Shown: piece by piece, positions 7,158 through 16,368 of the stretch
Layout of the letters: each line of letters starts with the position of its first letter
How positions within the stretch are numbered: position 1 is the stretch's first letter
DNA from: JAVDCA01 sp035293985
GTDB lineage: Bacteria; Pseudomonadota; Alphaproteobacteria; Rhizobiales; Xanthobacteraceae
Direction: 5' to 3'
Assembly (NCBI GenBank): GCA_035293985.1
Contig: DATGLS010000024.1
Coordinates: forward strand, 1 to 64,000
DNA length: 64,000 nt
The notes under the pieces: model-generated
The model's input: only the letters and a program-made list of their open reading frames with translations
Databases searched by the model: none
What the model was told of the DNA's origin: nothing
Translations under genes and position numbers: made by a program

Positions 7158-9398
7158 TCACCCGTCCGCAGCGAATAGTCCTCCTCCGGCATGAGAATCG
7201 CGGCCCAACAGGAGCGGGCCTTTTACAGCGCTCCCGAAACGCAACCGCGCACGCAGGCCGAGCCCGCCGCCCTTTGATACCGGAACGAATTGAACCGCCT
7301 CGACCGCGGGGCGGGGAAGGCCGCGGCGGACGCTCTCAGCAATCAAATCAGCCGCTGCAGCCTCCATGAGATTGCCTCCCTTTGGATACCGCGTTGTCCG
7401 GTAGGGGGTGAGCGATATCCAGACGTTGGCGCTGCCGAATATCGGATCGTCGTTGCCGGGCTCTGGAACTCGCCCAAGATGAGGCGCGCCAGCGCGTCCC
7501 GCACGCAAGATGGTGAGTCCCGCCAAGGCGGAATCGAGCAATTCGAGATAGGACTGCATCTTCGAGCGCCGGTCAGGGTCGTAAGGGACCGTCCGGTCCG
7601 CAAGATGGGGAGCAATCACCGCCAAGCGATCGATCCTGCCGTCGCCATCCGCATCATCAGCAAGAAAAAACAGGTGCTCATGCCGGCTGGAGCGCGCCGG
7701 TGCACCGTCTTCCACATGACCCGTGAAGAACGTTGGCAGCTTCTTCCCTCGCCGACCTCGCTCACCTCCCATCTCGTCATCGACGCGCGCCATAACGGCG
7801 TTGCGCAGCGCGCGGGTCAACTGCTCGCGCGCCGCCACCGGCGGCGCCTCGGATGGGTCGATCGCGAAGATGTGCACGGCGGGAGGCCCTTCTCTCACCG
7901 GCGCCATCACGCCGAGGCCGAGCCAGCGTCCGTCGCCGATCACTAGCGGGCCATGAACCGGCTCGGGGAAAGCGATCTCGACATGCCGCAGCCTGCCGGC
8001 GAAGCGATCCGCGAGGAAGTCGTCCGCTCGCGCGCCTCTCCGCCGAAACGGCTCGCTCTGCACCCGGATCGTCGTGCCGCGCCAGTCAAATCCGGCGTGA
8101 CGCAGGGACTGCGCAACCGCGCCGGCAGCGCGCTCTTCTGCTGTCCCCCGCTCGACCCCGCCGACACGACCTCTCGGCTTCGCCTCCGACAGCGCCGCGG
8201 GCGTCACGGTCTGCCAGCGGTGAGACGCCCGCTCGCCGATGCCGTAGTGCCAGAGCATTCCGTCGTCGTCGGCCGGCACCAGCATGGCATCCTTGGTGCG
8301 CTCATCCTCGACGATCTCGCCGGTGTCGACATCCACTCGATCGAGGGTTTGATTGGCCAGCGCCGCCATCACGGCCCCATAGGGCAGCGGACAATCGGGC
8401 GGAATTTCCACGAGCACGCGACGGATCGACGGCGAGGCATGAACATGCCCGATGGTCGGCAGCGGGATGATACGAACGCGACGCTCGACGTCATGTGCCG
8501 TTGCACCGCGGCCGACCACCAGACGGTCGATCTCCAAGTCGCGCCCGCCCAACAGCCGCTTCAGGCGCCAAGCGCCGACCTCGCGCACGGCGGCAGCAAC
8601 GAGCGACGCTTGCTCCTGCGCGACCGGACGGAACGCAGATGGATCGGTCGCATTGCGAACATCGAACAGCAATCGTGCCGGAGCCCGGTCGTAGGCCACG
8701 GCGCGCGCGACCGGTTTCGGCGGCTGCTCGAAGAGCGTCACCGTGCCGCGGCCCTCGCGCCGCAGCGAAAGGCGGGTGGCGCCAGCCGCATGCCGCTTCC
8801 TGAGGCTGTCGAGCGACCCGCGGACAGGACAGAAGGGGTTGACCTTCGGATCGCCCGGGCCGCCCGGCCGGCTGATCGGGCCGGGATGATCGGCCAACCT
8901 CGCCTCGGCTTGCGACCAGTCGCACACTTCCGCGCGCGCGAAGGCAGCATCGATGCCGCGGCCCAAGGTGTGCAGGCGTTCCGCGAGGGCGCACAGCCGC
9001 AGCGCGTGCGCCTCGCCGTCATCGAACGGCCACGCATAGAGCAGCGGCGCATCCGCCGCGAGCAGAATGGGTCGAACGAGCTTGCCGGCGCGAATCTCGC
9101 TGACACGCCGCGGGTCGCCATCGACGGCATCAATGTCGTTGTTCGGGACGAAATAGGTCGTCGCCTTCCCGTCGACCTTCGGCGGCGCCGCGATGTGCGG
9201 CGGCGCCAGCGCTTCGAGCCAGCGAAACGCCGCGTCCTTTTCACTTTCGTCGTCGCTCTCCTCGCCGCGCCAGCGCCCGCCGTAGGCTCCGGCAACCAGC
9301 GACTGGTACAAGCGGAAGGGAGACGGCGGCCAGTCGCCGACGCCGTGATAGCGTCCGTCGAGCAATCTCACCTCGATGAGCAGCGCGCGCGAGGCCAT
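7158..9398 (-). CDS. csb2: Type I-G Cas5-Cas6 fusion protein Csb2 (GSU0054 family)
   Basis: This 746-residue protein fits Csb2, in which an N-terminal Cas5-like RAMP domain is fused to a C-terminal Cas6-like domain. The start (LLIEVRLLDGRYHGVGDWPP) is typical of the Cas5 part. The end, GPLLLGRDSHAGGGLF, carries the glycine-rich loop of the Cas6 part and the RDSH segment seen in the family. It should process the crRNA precursor and hold the 5' handle in the effector complex. It begins 8 bp after csb1 ends and is the last gene of the effector operon; after it the strand switches to the toxin-antitoxin/SEC-C island. Confidence 0.93.
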   Translation of the reverse strand: MASRALLIEVRLLDGRYHGVGDWPPSPFRLYQSLVAGAYGGRWRGEESDDESEKDAAFRWLEALAPPHIAAPPKVDGKATTYFVPNNDIDAVDGDPRRVSEIRAGKLVRPILLAADAPLLYAWPFDDGEAHALRLCALAERLHTLGRGIDAAFARAEVCDWSQAEARLADHPGPISRPGGPGDPKVNPFCPVRGSLDSLRKRHAAGATRLSLRREGRGTVTLFEQPPKPVARAVAYDRAPARLLFDVRNATDPSAFRPVAQEQASLVAAAVREVGAWRLKRLLGGRDLEIDRLVVGRGATAHDVERRVRIIPLPTIGHVHASPSIRRVLVEIPPDCPLPYGAVMAALANQTLDRVDVDTGEIVEDERTKDAMLVPADDDGMLWHYGIGERASHRWQTVTPAALSEAKPRGRVGGVERGTAEERAAGAVAQSLRHAGFDWRGTTIRVQSEPFRRRGARADDFLADRFAGRLRHVEIAFPEPVHGPLVIGDGRWLGLGVMAPVREGPPAVHIFAIDPSEAPPVAAREQLTRALRNAVMARVDDEMGGERGRRGKKLPTFFTGHVEDGAPARSSRHEHLFFLADDADGDGRIDRLAVIAPHLADRTVPYDPDRRSKMQSYLELLDSALAGLTILRAGRAGAPHLGRVPEPGNDDPIFGSANVWISLTPYRTTRYPKGGNLMEAAAADLIAESVRRGLPRPAVEAVQFVPVSKGGGLGLRARLRFGSAVKGPLLLGRDSHAGGGLFAADG

Positions 9399-9406
9399 GG
9401 CGCTCC

Positions 9407-10492
9407 TCAGCCCTTGGCTTTTCGCCGACCCGTCTTCTCGTCGCCCTTGAGATCGGCCTGGGCCTTCTTCGGGTCGAATTTGACCATGCGATCCGCTCCG
9501 ACGCCGAAGCGCTTCGCCGCCATGGTCGCATAGGCCACGACCGTCTTCGGATCGAGCGCGACCGGAGTCCGCTTACCGCTGCGCTCGACCGTCATCCAGG
9601 ACGACTCGGCCTCCGGATCGAGCGTGAGCAGACACCCTTGCCGCAAGAACCCGTCCTGCGGCTCGGCCGCCGCCACCAGCGCGAGGCCGAGCACGTATTG
9701 CCGCAGCGCCGCGCCGTGCTCGCCGCCGAGCTGGCGCAGCGCCACCAGGTTGACGGTGACGTCGCGGTGGATGGCCCCGCGCACCGCGACCCCGCCGAGG
9801 GCGTTGACGGAGGGGACGTGCACGAAGCCGCGTTGGGCCAGCGGGCTCTTGGCGTCGCCCTCGGCCTTCTTCTTGTCCTCGTCGGTAAAGACCTCAAGCG
9901 CCGCATAGTCCGCCGGAGGAACATACTGGGCAGAGCGATGAAGCGGGCTCACGTCCCACGCGCGGATCACCGCCTGCACGACGCGCGGCAGCTTGGCCTG
10001 GGTGTCGCGCGAATCCCATGCGCCGAAGACCAGGGAGGTCGGCGACAGCTTGGCGATGGCTCCGGCATCACCGGTGTCGAGATATTGCCTGAATGCCTTC
10101 TGTGCGTCGTCGGCGAGGTCGGAGGAACGCACGATGGCGTCGCCGAGCCGGTGTCCGGCGTCGAGGATCGAGACGGTGCGCTCGTTGCCGAGCGCGATCT
10201 CGATCTGTGGCACGAGCTTGGCGAGCGGATTGTCGGGCTGGCCGGGCTTCGCCTTCTTGAACAGCGGTTCCATTCGGTTGGCCTGCGCGCCGACCGAGTC
10301 GATTTGCGCGACCTTGGTGCCGTCGGCCAAGTCGTCGACGGAATAGCCGATCTCCGCGTAGGTCGGCGGGAATATTACGCCATCCGGCCCTTCGACCGGC
10401 AGCAACTTCTGCCGCAGATGCAGCGCGACTGGCCCGCGCGGATCGTCGGCCCACTGGTCGATGGCGGCGTGAGTTAGGTTGGCATCGCTCAT
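9407..10492 (-). CDS. csb1: Type I-G Cas7 backbone protein Csb1 (GSU0053 family)
   Basis: This 361-residue protein matches the Csb1/GSU0053 form of Cas7, the subunit that coats the crRNA spacer. Characteristic stretches are LLPVEGPDGVIFPPTYAE near the N-terminus, then NRMEPLFKK, LVFGAWDSRDTQAKLPRVV, and NLVALRQLGGEHGAALRQYV. The ATG at 10492 overlaps the csb3 stop as ATGA, giving translational coupling, so this start is preferred over ones inside csb3. The C-terminus is lysine/arginine-rich (DLKGDEKTGRRKAKG), useful for RNA binding. Identification is strong from sequence and operon position. Confidence 0.93.
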   Translation of the reverse strand: MSDANLTHAAIDQWADDPRGPVALHLRQKLLPVEGPDGVIFPPTYAEIGYSVDDLADGTKVAQIDSVGAQANRMEPLFKKAKPGQPDNPLAKLVPQIEIALGNERTVSILDAGHRLGDAIVRSSDLADDAQKAFRQYLDTGDAGAIAKLSPTSLVFGAWDSRDTQAKLPRVVQAVIRAWDVSPLHRSAQYVPPADYAALEVFTDEDKKKAEGDAKSPLAQRGFVHVPSVNALGGVAVRGAIHRDVTVNLVALRQLGGEHGAALRQYVLGLALVAAAEPQDGFLRQGCLLTLDPEAESSWMTVERSGKRTPVALDPKTVVAYATMAAKRFGVGADRMVKFDPKKAQADLKGDEKTGRRKAKG

Positions 10493-11403
10493 GGCTCGAA
10501 CTCCTCCTGGGCGTCGATGATGCAGCGCGCCTGACCTTCCTGGCCAGGCCAGCCGAGTCGCATGCGGAAAATGCGGATGGGAAAGCGCTGGAACGGATGC
10601 TGCCACAACGGCTGCGCACCGAGAATTACGCGGACGAAGACGGTTGGAAGTCGCAGATTGGACACCCCGTAGCGATAGGCGAGCTTGTCGCGCGGCTCCG
10701 GCCGATGCGGGCGGGCATTCTGGAGCCCAATCGCAGCAAGCATCTCGACCAGCGGATAGCCAACCATGCGCACGTCGCCATGGACATTCGGCGAGAAGCC
10801 GGCATCGAGCGGCACGTAGTCCCTCCGCCAGTCGAAGCGGAAACTGCTGGATTGCGGGGCTGAAACGTTGAAGGGGTCGGCTATTGCGTCCCGGATCGCG
10901 TTGTCACCCAGAGCCCCAACCGTTGCGAGCGCGTCGCGCGCAAGGGCTGCTCCCGGATAGCCGGCGGCACCCGCCCAGAATTTCACATTGTCACGCCCAG
11001 TTTCCGGACCGTCGGCCCAGTGATCCACCAGGATCCGATGTCTGCCGTCGCTCAGCAGGATCGGTAGTGCCGCCGGCGAATCCGGCACAGGACAAGGAAA
11101 TGCGTGCTTGTCGCCCGCGTCGGCAGCCGATGTTTCGATGTCCCATTTGGCGGTCGAAAGTTTCGACCCCTGCGGCGCCAGCGCCTTCACCTCGGCGCGC
11201 GCGAGAAACCGGACGACCGCGGCGATCGGGTCATCGGCGCCCTCCATCCGCAACGTGAATGTCGTCTCTATGTCGAGATCGCGATAATCGAAGCCGCCCT
11301 CGCACGGCTGCTCCAGCAGAATTTCAGCCGCTTCCATGAGCCCCAGGCAAGCAAACACCTGCCCTGGGTTGCGCAGATCGACGGGGATGGTCGAGGAGGC
11401 CAT
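10489..11403 (-). CDS. csb3: Type I-G Cas8 subunit Csb3 (GSU0052 family)
   Basis: A 304-residue protein starting MASSTIPVDLRNPGQVFACLG, the N-terminal pattern of Csb3/GSU0052, the small Cas8 of type I-G. It is expected to act as the large-subunit equivalent in PAM reading and Cas3 recruitment. Other visible stretches are LEQPCEGGFDYRD, FRFDWRRDYVPLDAG and AYRYGVSNLRLPTVFVR. Its ATG lies 11 bp after the cas3 stop and its stop overlaps the csb1 start by four bases. Assignment rests on family resemblance and on the expected gene order cas3-csb3-csb1-csb2; no catalytic motif is expected. Confidence 0.88.
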   Translation of the reverse strand: MASSTIPVDLRNPGQVFACLGLMEAAEILLEQPCEGGFDYRDLDIETTFTLRMEGADDPIAAVVRFLARAEVKALAPQGSKLSTAKWDIETSAADAGDKHAFPCPVPDSPAALPILLSDGRHRILVDHWADGPETGRDNVKFWAGAAGYPGAALARDALATVGALGDNAIRDAIADPFNVSAPQSSSFRFDWRRDYVPLDAGFSPNVHGDVRMVGYPLVEMLAAIGLQNARPHRPEPRDKLAYRYGVSNLRLPTVFVRVILGAQPLWQHPFQRFPIRIFRMRLGWPGQEGQARCIIDAQEEFEP

Positions 11404-11414
11404 CGGCGGTTCTC

Positions 11415-14234
11415 CTATGCCATCTTCTCGCGGGATGCGGCGACATCGGCGGCGCGCAGCAACGCCTCCCACCAGGCCAGGCCCCACGCGCCCCATTCCG
11501 ACTGCAAGGTCCCGAAATCGATCGCGATCTGCTGCGCGAGCTCGACGGAGCGGTCCGCGGCGCGATCCTCGTCATAGGCGAAGATGCTCGGACGCGCACT
11601 GCCGTGATGCGCCGCGATCAGACGCAAGCCGAGGCGCTGCAGCGGCGACGGAAGGCCGTCAAAAGCCTTGTCGTCCATGGCGTCGTGGAGCGATCCGAAC
11701 TCGTGCCGATAGGTGCCACCGATATCGTCGCCCACCTTGAGCAGCCGCGGGTCGGCCCAACCGGCGAACTTTCCGAGAGCGCTCGTCCGATCGCGAACGA
11801 AACCGTTGTTGCCGGCGAAGCGCTGCCAGATGCGGCGCGCCTTGCCGCTGTCGTGATAACGCGCGGCGATGACCAGCATCGTGCGCAGGTCGTGCGGGAG
11901 GTTCAGATTCACTGCGATCCGCTCGGCATGGTAGACAACCCGATCACGATGCCAGTCGAGCTTTTGTGTGACCTTTGCGAGCGCCAGCTCATTCTCGGCG
12001 GCCCCTTCGCCGACCCATTCCTCGACACGCCATTCCTCGCGCTCGGAGGCGTCGTCGGCCTCTTCGGAGCCGGCATCGACAAAACGCCGGTAGGCCACCT
12101 TCCACTCTTCCTCGCCTCCCACGCGCCGGGTCACCCGCACGCGAAACCCGAGACCGCTTTCGCGCAACCGCTGTTCGCTCCAGAGACTCGTTCCGCCCTC
12201 TTCGCCGATCGTCGCGACGTGCTCTCCATCGATCGTGGCCGGTGCTTCGTCTTCTTTGGGGTCAAGCAGGCCGGATGCGGCGAGCCCTCCGAGGCGTGCA
12301 TCGAGCACGACCCGACGATTCGCGAGGAGCCTGCGCAGCTGGTCGCCGTTGCGACCCTCGATCTCGTTCAGAGTCAGCAGAGTCTCGATGGACCGATCTC
12401 GATTCAGCACCACCGCAACGATCGTCTGCCCGGTCAGCGCAGCGATGCCATCCCGCGCGCTTTCGTCTCGATCTACAGAAGCAGCATCACGCAAACGTCG
12501 CAGCAATGTCTTCACGCGGGCGCGGAGCATATCCACCACGCGGTGGGTCTCGGTTTCGAGGGTTTCGCTTATATGCGGCGGCGCCGCCTCGAAGAACGCC
12601 GTCAGCTCTCGCTCGGCTTGCCGGCGATCCTCGTCCCCGCGAATCGGCAGATATCGTCGCCACAGTACCTCCGATTGAGGCAATTCTGCTTCCTCGTCGA
12701 TCCAGCCCCGAATCCACGGCTCGAGTTTTTCCGGTCGGCCCGGATGGACCGAGAGCGACGTCATCGACCACGCAGCCAGCTCCTGCGACGTCAGCACGGG
12801 ATGCAGCGGGGCGTCGGTCGTGGCTTGGTCGGTCAGGCGTCTGAATTCGGCGCTATCACGCAACGTCCTCAAGGTTCGCAGGCTCGCGTCCAGGCGGCCA
12901 TCGCGTTTCGGCCAACCCGAAGCGTCGAAAGGTGCGCGGCAGTCCTCGGTCGCCGGCACCCCCGTTGTGTTTTCCGCCTCCTTGTCGGGGATGGCCACGA
13001 ACACATCGATGAGCGAACCCGACGCGAATTCACCACGCCGATTGACGCGGCCCAGCCTTTGTACCATGCGCTCCCAGGCTACGAGATCGCACACCATATG
13101 GTCCGCGTCGACGTCGACGCCGACTTCGCCCGCGGAGGTGGCGACGAGAAAACCCGGCCCGGGGCTCTGCGATTTGCCGTCCTTCGGCGGCAGCCGGGCG
13201 AAACGTCGGAAGATGGCGGTGTCCGCCAGCAGCTCACGTTCGCGCACGCGTCGCGCGCCGACGATGAGCTCGAGGTGCTCACCGGGCTTCGCCGCTTCCT
13301 TTCCAAGCAATTTCTTGAGGCGATCTTCGAGCTCCTCAAACACGTCGCCGGCAACCTTTCGGCTGTTGCAAAACACGACCACTCGGTTCCGCTGATCACT
13401 CAGTTCCCAGGCCCGCTCGGCGAGCTGATTTGCGAGATCGGCGGAAGATTCCTTCACGGCAATGGATTTCGGCGCCTCGATGCGCTGGCGCGCCGTTTTG
13501 TCGTGCTCGACATCTCGATCCTGAAGCTTGAATACCGCACCTCGGGTGTCCCGCCCGGTCGCGGACAAGGCCATCGTCCGGAACGCGGGGATCTCGAAGA
13601 GCGGAGCCGTGCGTCGCCGGTCGGCCGCGGCTTGTCGGCCAACCTGCTCGATCAAAGCCTGGAATGGCGGCACCAGATGCGCCTCGTCGAGCACGATGAG
13701 CGCGTCGGCGCCGAGCAGGCCAGCATGATACGGCCGCATCCGGGGCCCCACACCGTAGCCGCCGAACAGGATACGCGAACCGATCATGTCGACGGTACCG
13801 ACGATGATTGCCGGTACCGAGGGATCATCGAGCCATTCGCGATTGTCGACGTGCGCGCCTCGCAAGGTCGAAATGGGCAGCTTTCGATTGCCCAAGCCAA
13901 GCAGGTCTTTGACATACCGTGCCTCGCCCTCGAGGTTCTCACGCAGCTTTTCGGCTTCGCTCGTCGCCTGATCGACCACCGCTCGGCGGTCCACCACATA
14001 GACCAGCCGTCGCGGCAACATCGTGCGAGTGCCCTCTTCTGTGAGCGCTCGGGCGATGAGCCAGATCGCCATTACCGATGTTTTGCCAAGTCCGGTCGGA
14101 ATATCGAGCGCGGACGGAATATCAGCGCGGGCGAAGTGCTCGGCGAATAGTCGCGCCTGCCAGCTCATCGGCGAGTTTCCGGCCAATTGCCGGAAGCTCT
14201 TTTCAAAGGATGTGTCCCCGTCCATGTCGCTCAC
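11415..14234 (-). CDS. cas3: Cas3 helicase-nuclease with C-terminal HD domain
   Basis: This 939-residue protein has superfamily 2 helicase motifs in order: DIPTGLGKTS (Walker A), VLDEAHLV (DEAH box), MALSATG (motif III), VVFCNSRKVA (motif IV), GEVGVDVDAD (motif V) and MVQRLGRVNRRGE (motif VI). The HD nuclease is at the C-terminus: ARYHDSGKARRIWQRF supplies the HD pair, with later histidines in HEFGSL and IAAHHGS. Helicase-then-HD order is the type I-G arrangement, the reverse of most Cas3 proteins. It degrades targeted DNA after effector binding. The GTG at 14234 is chosen because GGAG lies 11 bases before it; an ATG at 14225 is possible. It is the first gene of the effector operon. Confidence 0.95.
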   Translation of the reverse strand: MSDMDGDTSFEKSFRQLAGNSPMSWQARLFAEHFARADIPSALDIPTGLGKTSVMAIWLIARALTEEGTRTMLPRRLVYVVDRRAVVDQATSEAEKLRENLEGEARYVKDLLGLGNRKLPISTLRGAHVDNREWLDDPSVPAIIVGTVDMIGSRILFGGYGVGPRMRPYHAGLLGADALIVLDEAHLVPPFQALIEQVGRQAAADRRRTAPLFEIPAFRTMALSATGRDTRGAVFKLQDRDVEHDKTARQRIEAPKSIAVKESSADLANQLAERAWELSDQRNRVVVFCNSRKVAGDVFEELEDRLKKLLGKEAAKPGEHLELIVGARRVRERELLADTAIFRRFARLPPKDGKSQSPGPGFLVATSAGEVGVDVDADHMVCDLVAWERMVQRLGRVNRRGEFASGSLIDVFVAIPDKEAENTTGVPATEDCRAPFDASGWPKRDGRLDASLRTLRTLRDSAEFRRLTDQATTDAPLHPVLTSQELAAWSMTSLSVHPGRPEKLEPWIRGWIDEEAELPQSEVLWRRYLPIRGDEDRRQAERELTAFFEAAPPHISETLETETHRVVDMLRARVKTLLRRLRDAASVDRDESARDGIAALTGQTIVAVVLNRDRSIETLLTLNEIEGRNGDQLRRLLANRRVVLDARLGGLAASGLLDPKEDEAPATIDGEHVATIGEEGGTSLWSEQRLRESGLGFRVRVTRRVGGEEEWKVAYRRFVDAGSEEADDASEREEWRVEEWVGEGAAENELALAKVTQKLDWHRDRVVYHAERIAVNLNLPHDLRTMLVIAARYHDSGKARRIWQRFAGNNGFVRDRTSALGKFAGWADPRLLKVGDDIGGTYRHEFGSLHDAMDDKAFDGLPSPLQRLGLRLIAAHHGSARPSIFAYDEDRAADRSVELAQQIAIDFGTLQSEWGAWGLAWWEALLRAADVAASREKMA

Positions 14235-14463
14235 GTTCTCAACTTCTCCGGCTTCATCGATCGAGGATTTGCACAGCCATCATGTCCCTTCCGGCCGTTT
14301 TGGCGCCCATGCTCGGCGTCACCTAGCCCGCCCCTCTCAATACCTTCCAACCTGCCATCGCCGGTTGCAAGCGCCGCTCATCCCCGTATGCGACGTTTAC
14401 TTTTGCCGGGAACGAATCGGCTAGGGTACGTCATCTCAGAAAAGCGATGGGTCTATTAACTAA
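14235..14463. promoter_or_regulatory. Divergent promoter region between cas3 and the WYL regulator
   Basis: This 229-bp gap must hold promoters for the cas effector operon and for the regulator. TTGCCG near 14404 with TACGTC 18 bases on could drive the regulator, but the match is weak. GGTCT occurs twice 11 bases apart near 14447-14467. If the regulator binds here, as BrxR/CapW-type regulators do at their own loci, cas expression would be controlled from this region. Inferred from layout. Confidence 0.4.
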
Positions 14464-15417
14464 ATGGTCTCAGAAACTAGACGAACTTCGAAACCGGCGT
14501 CAAGAGGCAAGCCGCGCTATCCTAACGCTTCGGCCGCCCCCAATCCGACGGCCGCCCCCTCCCTGCGCTGGTCCGTCGAGCGCCGCCTCGCCTTCATCGA
14601 GGCCCTCCTGTTCTGGCGCGGCGAGGTCAACCGCACCGACCTCGTCCGGCGCTTCGGCGTCTCGATGAGCCAGGCCTCCGCCGACATCGGACGCTACCTC
14701 GCGCTCGAGCCGCCCGGCGTCGCCTACGATAAGTCCGCCAAGCGCTACGTCGCCGACGAGACCTTCCGCCCCGCACTCGCGCCGCCCGATACGGCGCAGT
14801 TCCTCGGCGAGCTGCGCCTCGTCGATCTCGGCATCATGCCGGCGACCGACACCCTGCTCGGCGAGGTGCCGCCGTTCGCCGCAGCGCCGACGCCGGAGCG
14901 GCCAGTCGATCCCTACGTGCTGCGCGGCGTGCTGGCGGCGATCCGCGCGCGCTCGGCGATCGAGGTGCGCTACCAGTCGATGAGCCGGCCGATGCCGGCG
15001 CGGCGCGTGATCGAGCCGCACGCGCTCGCCCACGACGGCTTCCGCTGGCATGCGCGGGCCTACGATCATCAGAGCGGCGAGTTCCGCGATTTCGTCATCG
15101 GCCGCATGGCGGACATCGCGGTCGTCGACGCCGCCCGCGTGATGCGGGATGACGACCACGACTGGAACGAGCGGGTCGCGCTGCGCATCGCGCCGCATCC
15201 GGCGCTCACCCCGGCGCAGGCGAAGGCGATCCGGCTCGACTACGGCATCGCCGGGGGCTCCACCACGATCGAGGTGCGGCGCGCGCTTCTCTTCTACGCG
15301 CTCAGGCGCCTCGGCCTCGACACCCACCCCGATGCGCGGCCGCCGCATGAGCAGCAGATCGTGCTCGTCAACGCCGACGAGGTGCGCGCGCTCGCGCCGC
15401 GCCTGTGGGAGACGTGA
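14464..15417 (+). CDS. wHTH-WYL transcriptional regulator, BrxR/CapW-like
   Basis: A 317-residue protein. After about 38 low-complexity residues, a winged helix (RRLAFIEALLFWRGEVNRTD...SMSQASADIGRYL) is followed by a segment YDKSAKRYVADETFRP and a WYL domain (AIEVRYQSMSRPMPARRVIEPHALAHDGFRWHARA, about residues 160-230), then a C-terminal extension (about 235-317). This wHTH-WYL-C-terminal layout and the WRGxxNRxDLVxRFGVS signature resemble BrxR and CapW, repressors of BREX and CBASS defence operons. It is transcribed divergently from cas3, suggesting it controls the CRISPR-Cas operon. The start is uncertain: no clear ribosome-binding site precedes 14464, and the first 35 residues look non-conserved. 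Confidence 0.85.
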   Translation: MVSETRRTSKPASRGKPRYPNASAAPNPTAAPSLRWSVERRLAFIEALLFWRGEVNRTDLVRRFGVSMSQASADIGRYLALEPPGVAYDKSAKRYVADETFRPALAPPDTAQFLGELRLVDLGIMPATDTLLGEVPPFAAAPTPERPVDPYVLRGVLAAIRARSAIEVRYQSMSRPMPARRVIEPHALAHDGFRWHARAYDHQSGEFRDFVIGRMADIAVVDAARVMRDDDHDWNERVALRIAPHPALTPAQAKAIRLDYGIAGGSTTIEVRRALLFYALRRLGLDTHPDARPPHEQQIVLVNADEVRALAPRLWET

Positions 15418-15474
15418 GGCGCCGCCGCCCTTACGCATGCACCGGCGCAAGCGGACCGGGATTGCTTCGCCGCA

Positions 15475-15501
15475 CGCAAGTCAGGGCCTTCCCGACTTGC
15501 G
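15475..15501. terminator. Hairpin in a repeat-like intergenic sequence
   Basis: CGCAAGTCAGGG and CCCGACTTGCG form an 11-bp stem with one bulged base and a CCTT loop, 58 bp past the WYL regulator stop. It lies in a stretch (15458-15554) bracketed by GGATTGCTTCGCC and GGCTCGCAATGAC, the look of interspersed repeats in Rhizobiales genomes. It may end the regulator transcript. Confidence 0.5.
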
Positions 15502-15608
15502 CATTCGACTGCCGAGCTCGGGTGAACCCCGAGATCGGCGCGCGGCTCGCAATGACTTGCCGGCATGAAGCCGAAGGGCGCGGCGGACTGCGTCCTCATA
15601 AAACCGAA

Positions 15609-15636
15609 GGGCGCCGCGTCTCGCGACGCGCCGCCC
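15609..15636. terminator. Strong GC hairpin between convergent genes
   Basis: GGGCGCCGCGTC pairs with GACGCGCCGCCC across a TCGC loop with one mismatch. It lies between the ends of the WYL regulator (+) and the cytochrome c' gene (-). It is a candidate bidirectional terminator, though without a T-run. A related GCCGAAGGGCGC segment is repeated just upstream at about 15570. Confidence 0.5.
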
Positions 15637-15688
15637 CTCGCGCGGTTCCCGGACCGCCCGGCGCGGCCCGGCCGGCGAAATTCAAGCC

Positions 15689-16159
15689 TCAGCTCTGCTT
15701 CTTCACCCGATAGGTCTGGTGGCAGCCGCCGCAGTTCTTCTGCACTGCCGGGAAGATCTCCTTGAAGCTCGCCTCGTCGGTCACCTTGGCTTCCGCCGCC
15801 TTGGCATCGGCGCCGAACTTCTCGAATTTGGCTTTGAAGTCGTCCATCTTGTCCCAGATGATCGGCAGCGCCTCGGTCTTCTCGCCGGTCTTGGAGTCGG
15901 GCGGAAAGAGCGCCGGCATCCTGCTCGCCGCGTCCGCGTAGGTCGCGAAGATCGCCTTGGCCTTGGCGAGGTCGAACGGCGCCTCGCCCTTCATGAACTG
16001 GGTGCCGAGCTTGGCGGCGTCGCCGTTCTTCTTCATCAGTGCCTGGCGCTGCGCGATCGGGCTCTCCGCCGCCGTAACTGACATGCCGAGCGCGAGCAGG
16101 GTCGCGACAAGCACAATCCGCTTCATGGTGAGGGTCGCGACAAGCACAATCCGCTTCAT
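15689..16159 (-). CDS. Cytochrome c' / c556-type protein
   Basis: This 156-residue protein has a signal peptide and a C-terminal CGGCH haem-binding site (NCGGCHQTYRVKK), the position and surroundings typical of cytochrome c'/c556 four-helix proteins. It should act in the periplasm in electron transfer or nitric oxide binding. The ATG at 16159 is chosen because GGAGGGAG precedes it; a second ATG at 16126 has no such site. The signal peptide begins MKRIVLVATLTMKRIVLVATL because 33 bp are tandemly duplicated, which puts a second Met-Lys-Arg start inside it. It ends in the conserved helix just after the haem site, so it looks complete. Confidence 0.88.
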   Translation of the reverse strand: MKRIVLVATLTMKRIVLVATLLALGMSVTAAESPIAQRQALMKKNGDAAKLGTQFMKGEAPFDLAKAKAIFATYADAASRMPALFPPDSKTGEKTEALPIIWDKMDDFKAKFEKFGADAKAAEAKVTDEASFKEIFPAVQKNCGGCHQTYRVKKQS

Positions 16160-16368
16160 GGTGATGATCTCCCTCCGGTTGGGGCAAAGCCCGTTGTCAG
16201 CCCAATCGAGCGAGCCGGGGCCCTGCAAACGGCCCCCCACGGGCCGGCACTGGGCCAACACCGCCTTGGATGCCTTATTCCCGGAAAGTGGGTGCGGGTG
16301 GAGGCGCCTCGCGGCGATCACGAAGTCGTGAAGACGGCGGTGCCCGCCCGGCCTGCGCGCCCGCCGCT

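Noticed and set aside
15418..15688. A small plus-strand gene between the WYL regulator and cytochrome c'
   Set aside because: The stretch is hairpins and repeat-like sequence; the frames have no start with a ribosome-binding site and no conserved pattern.
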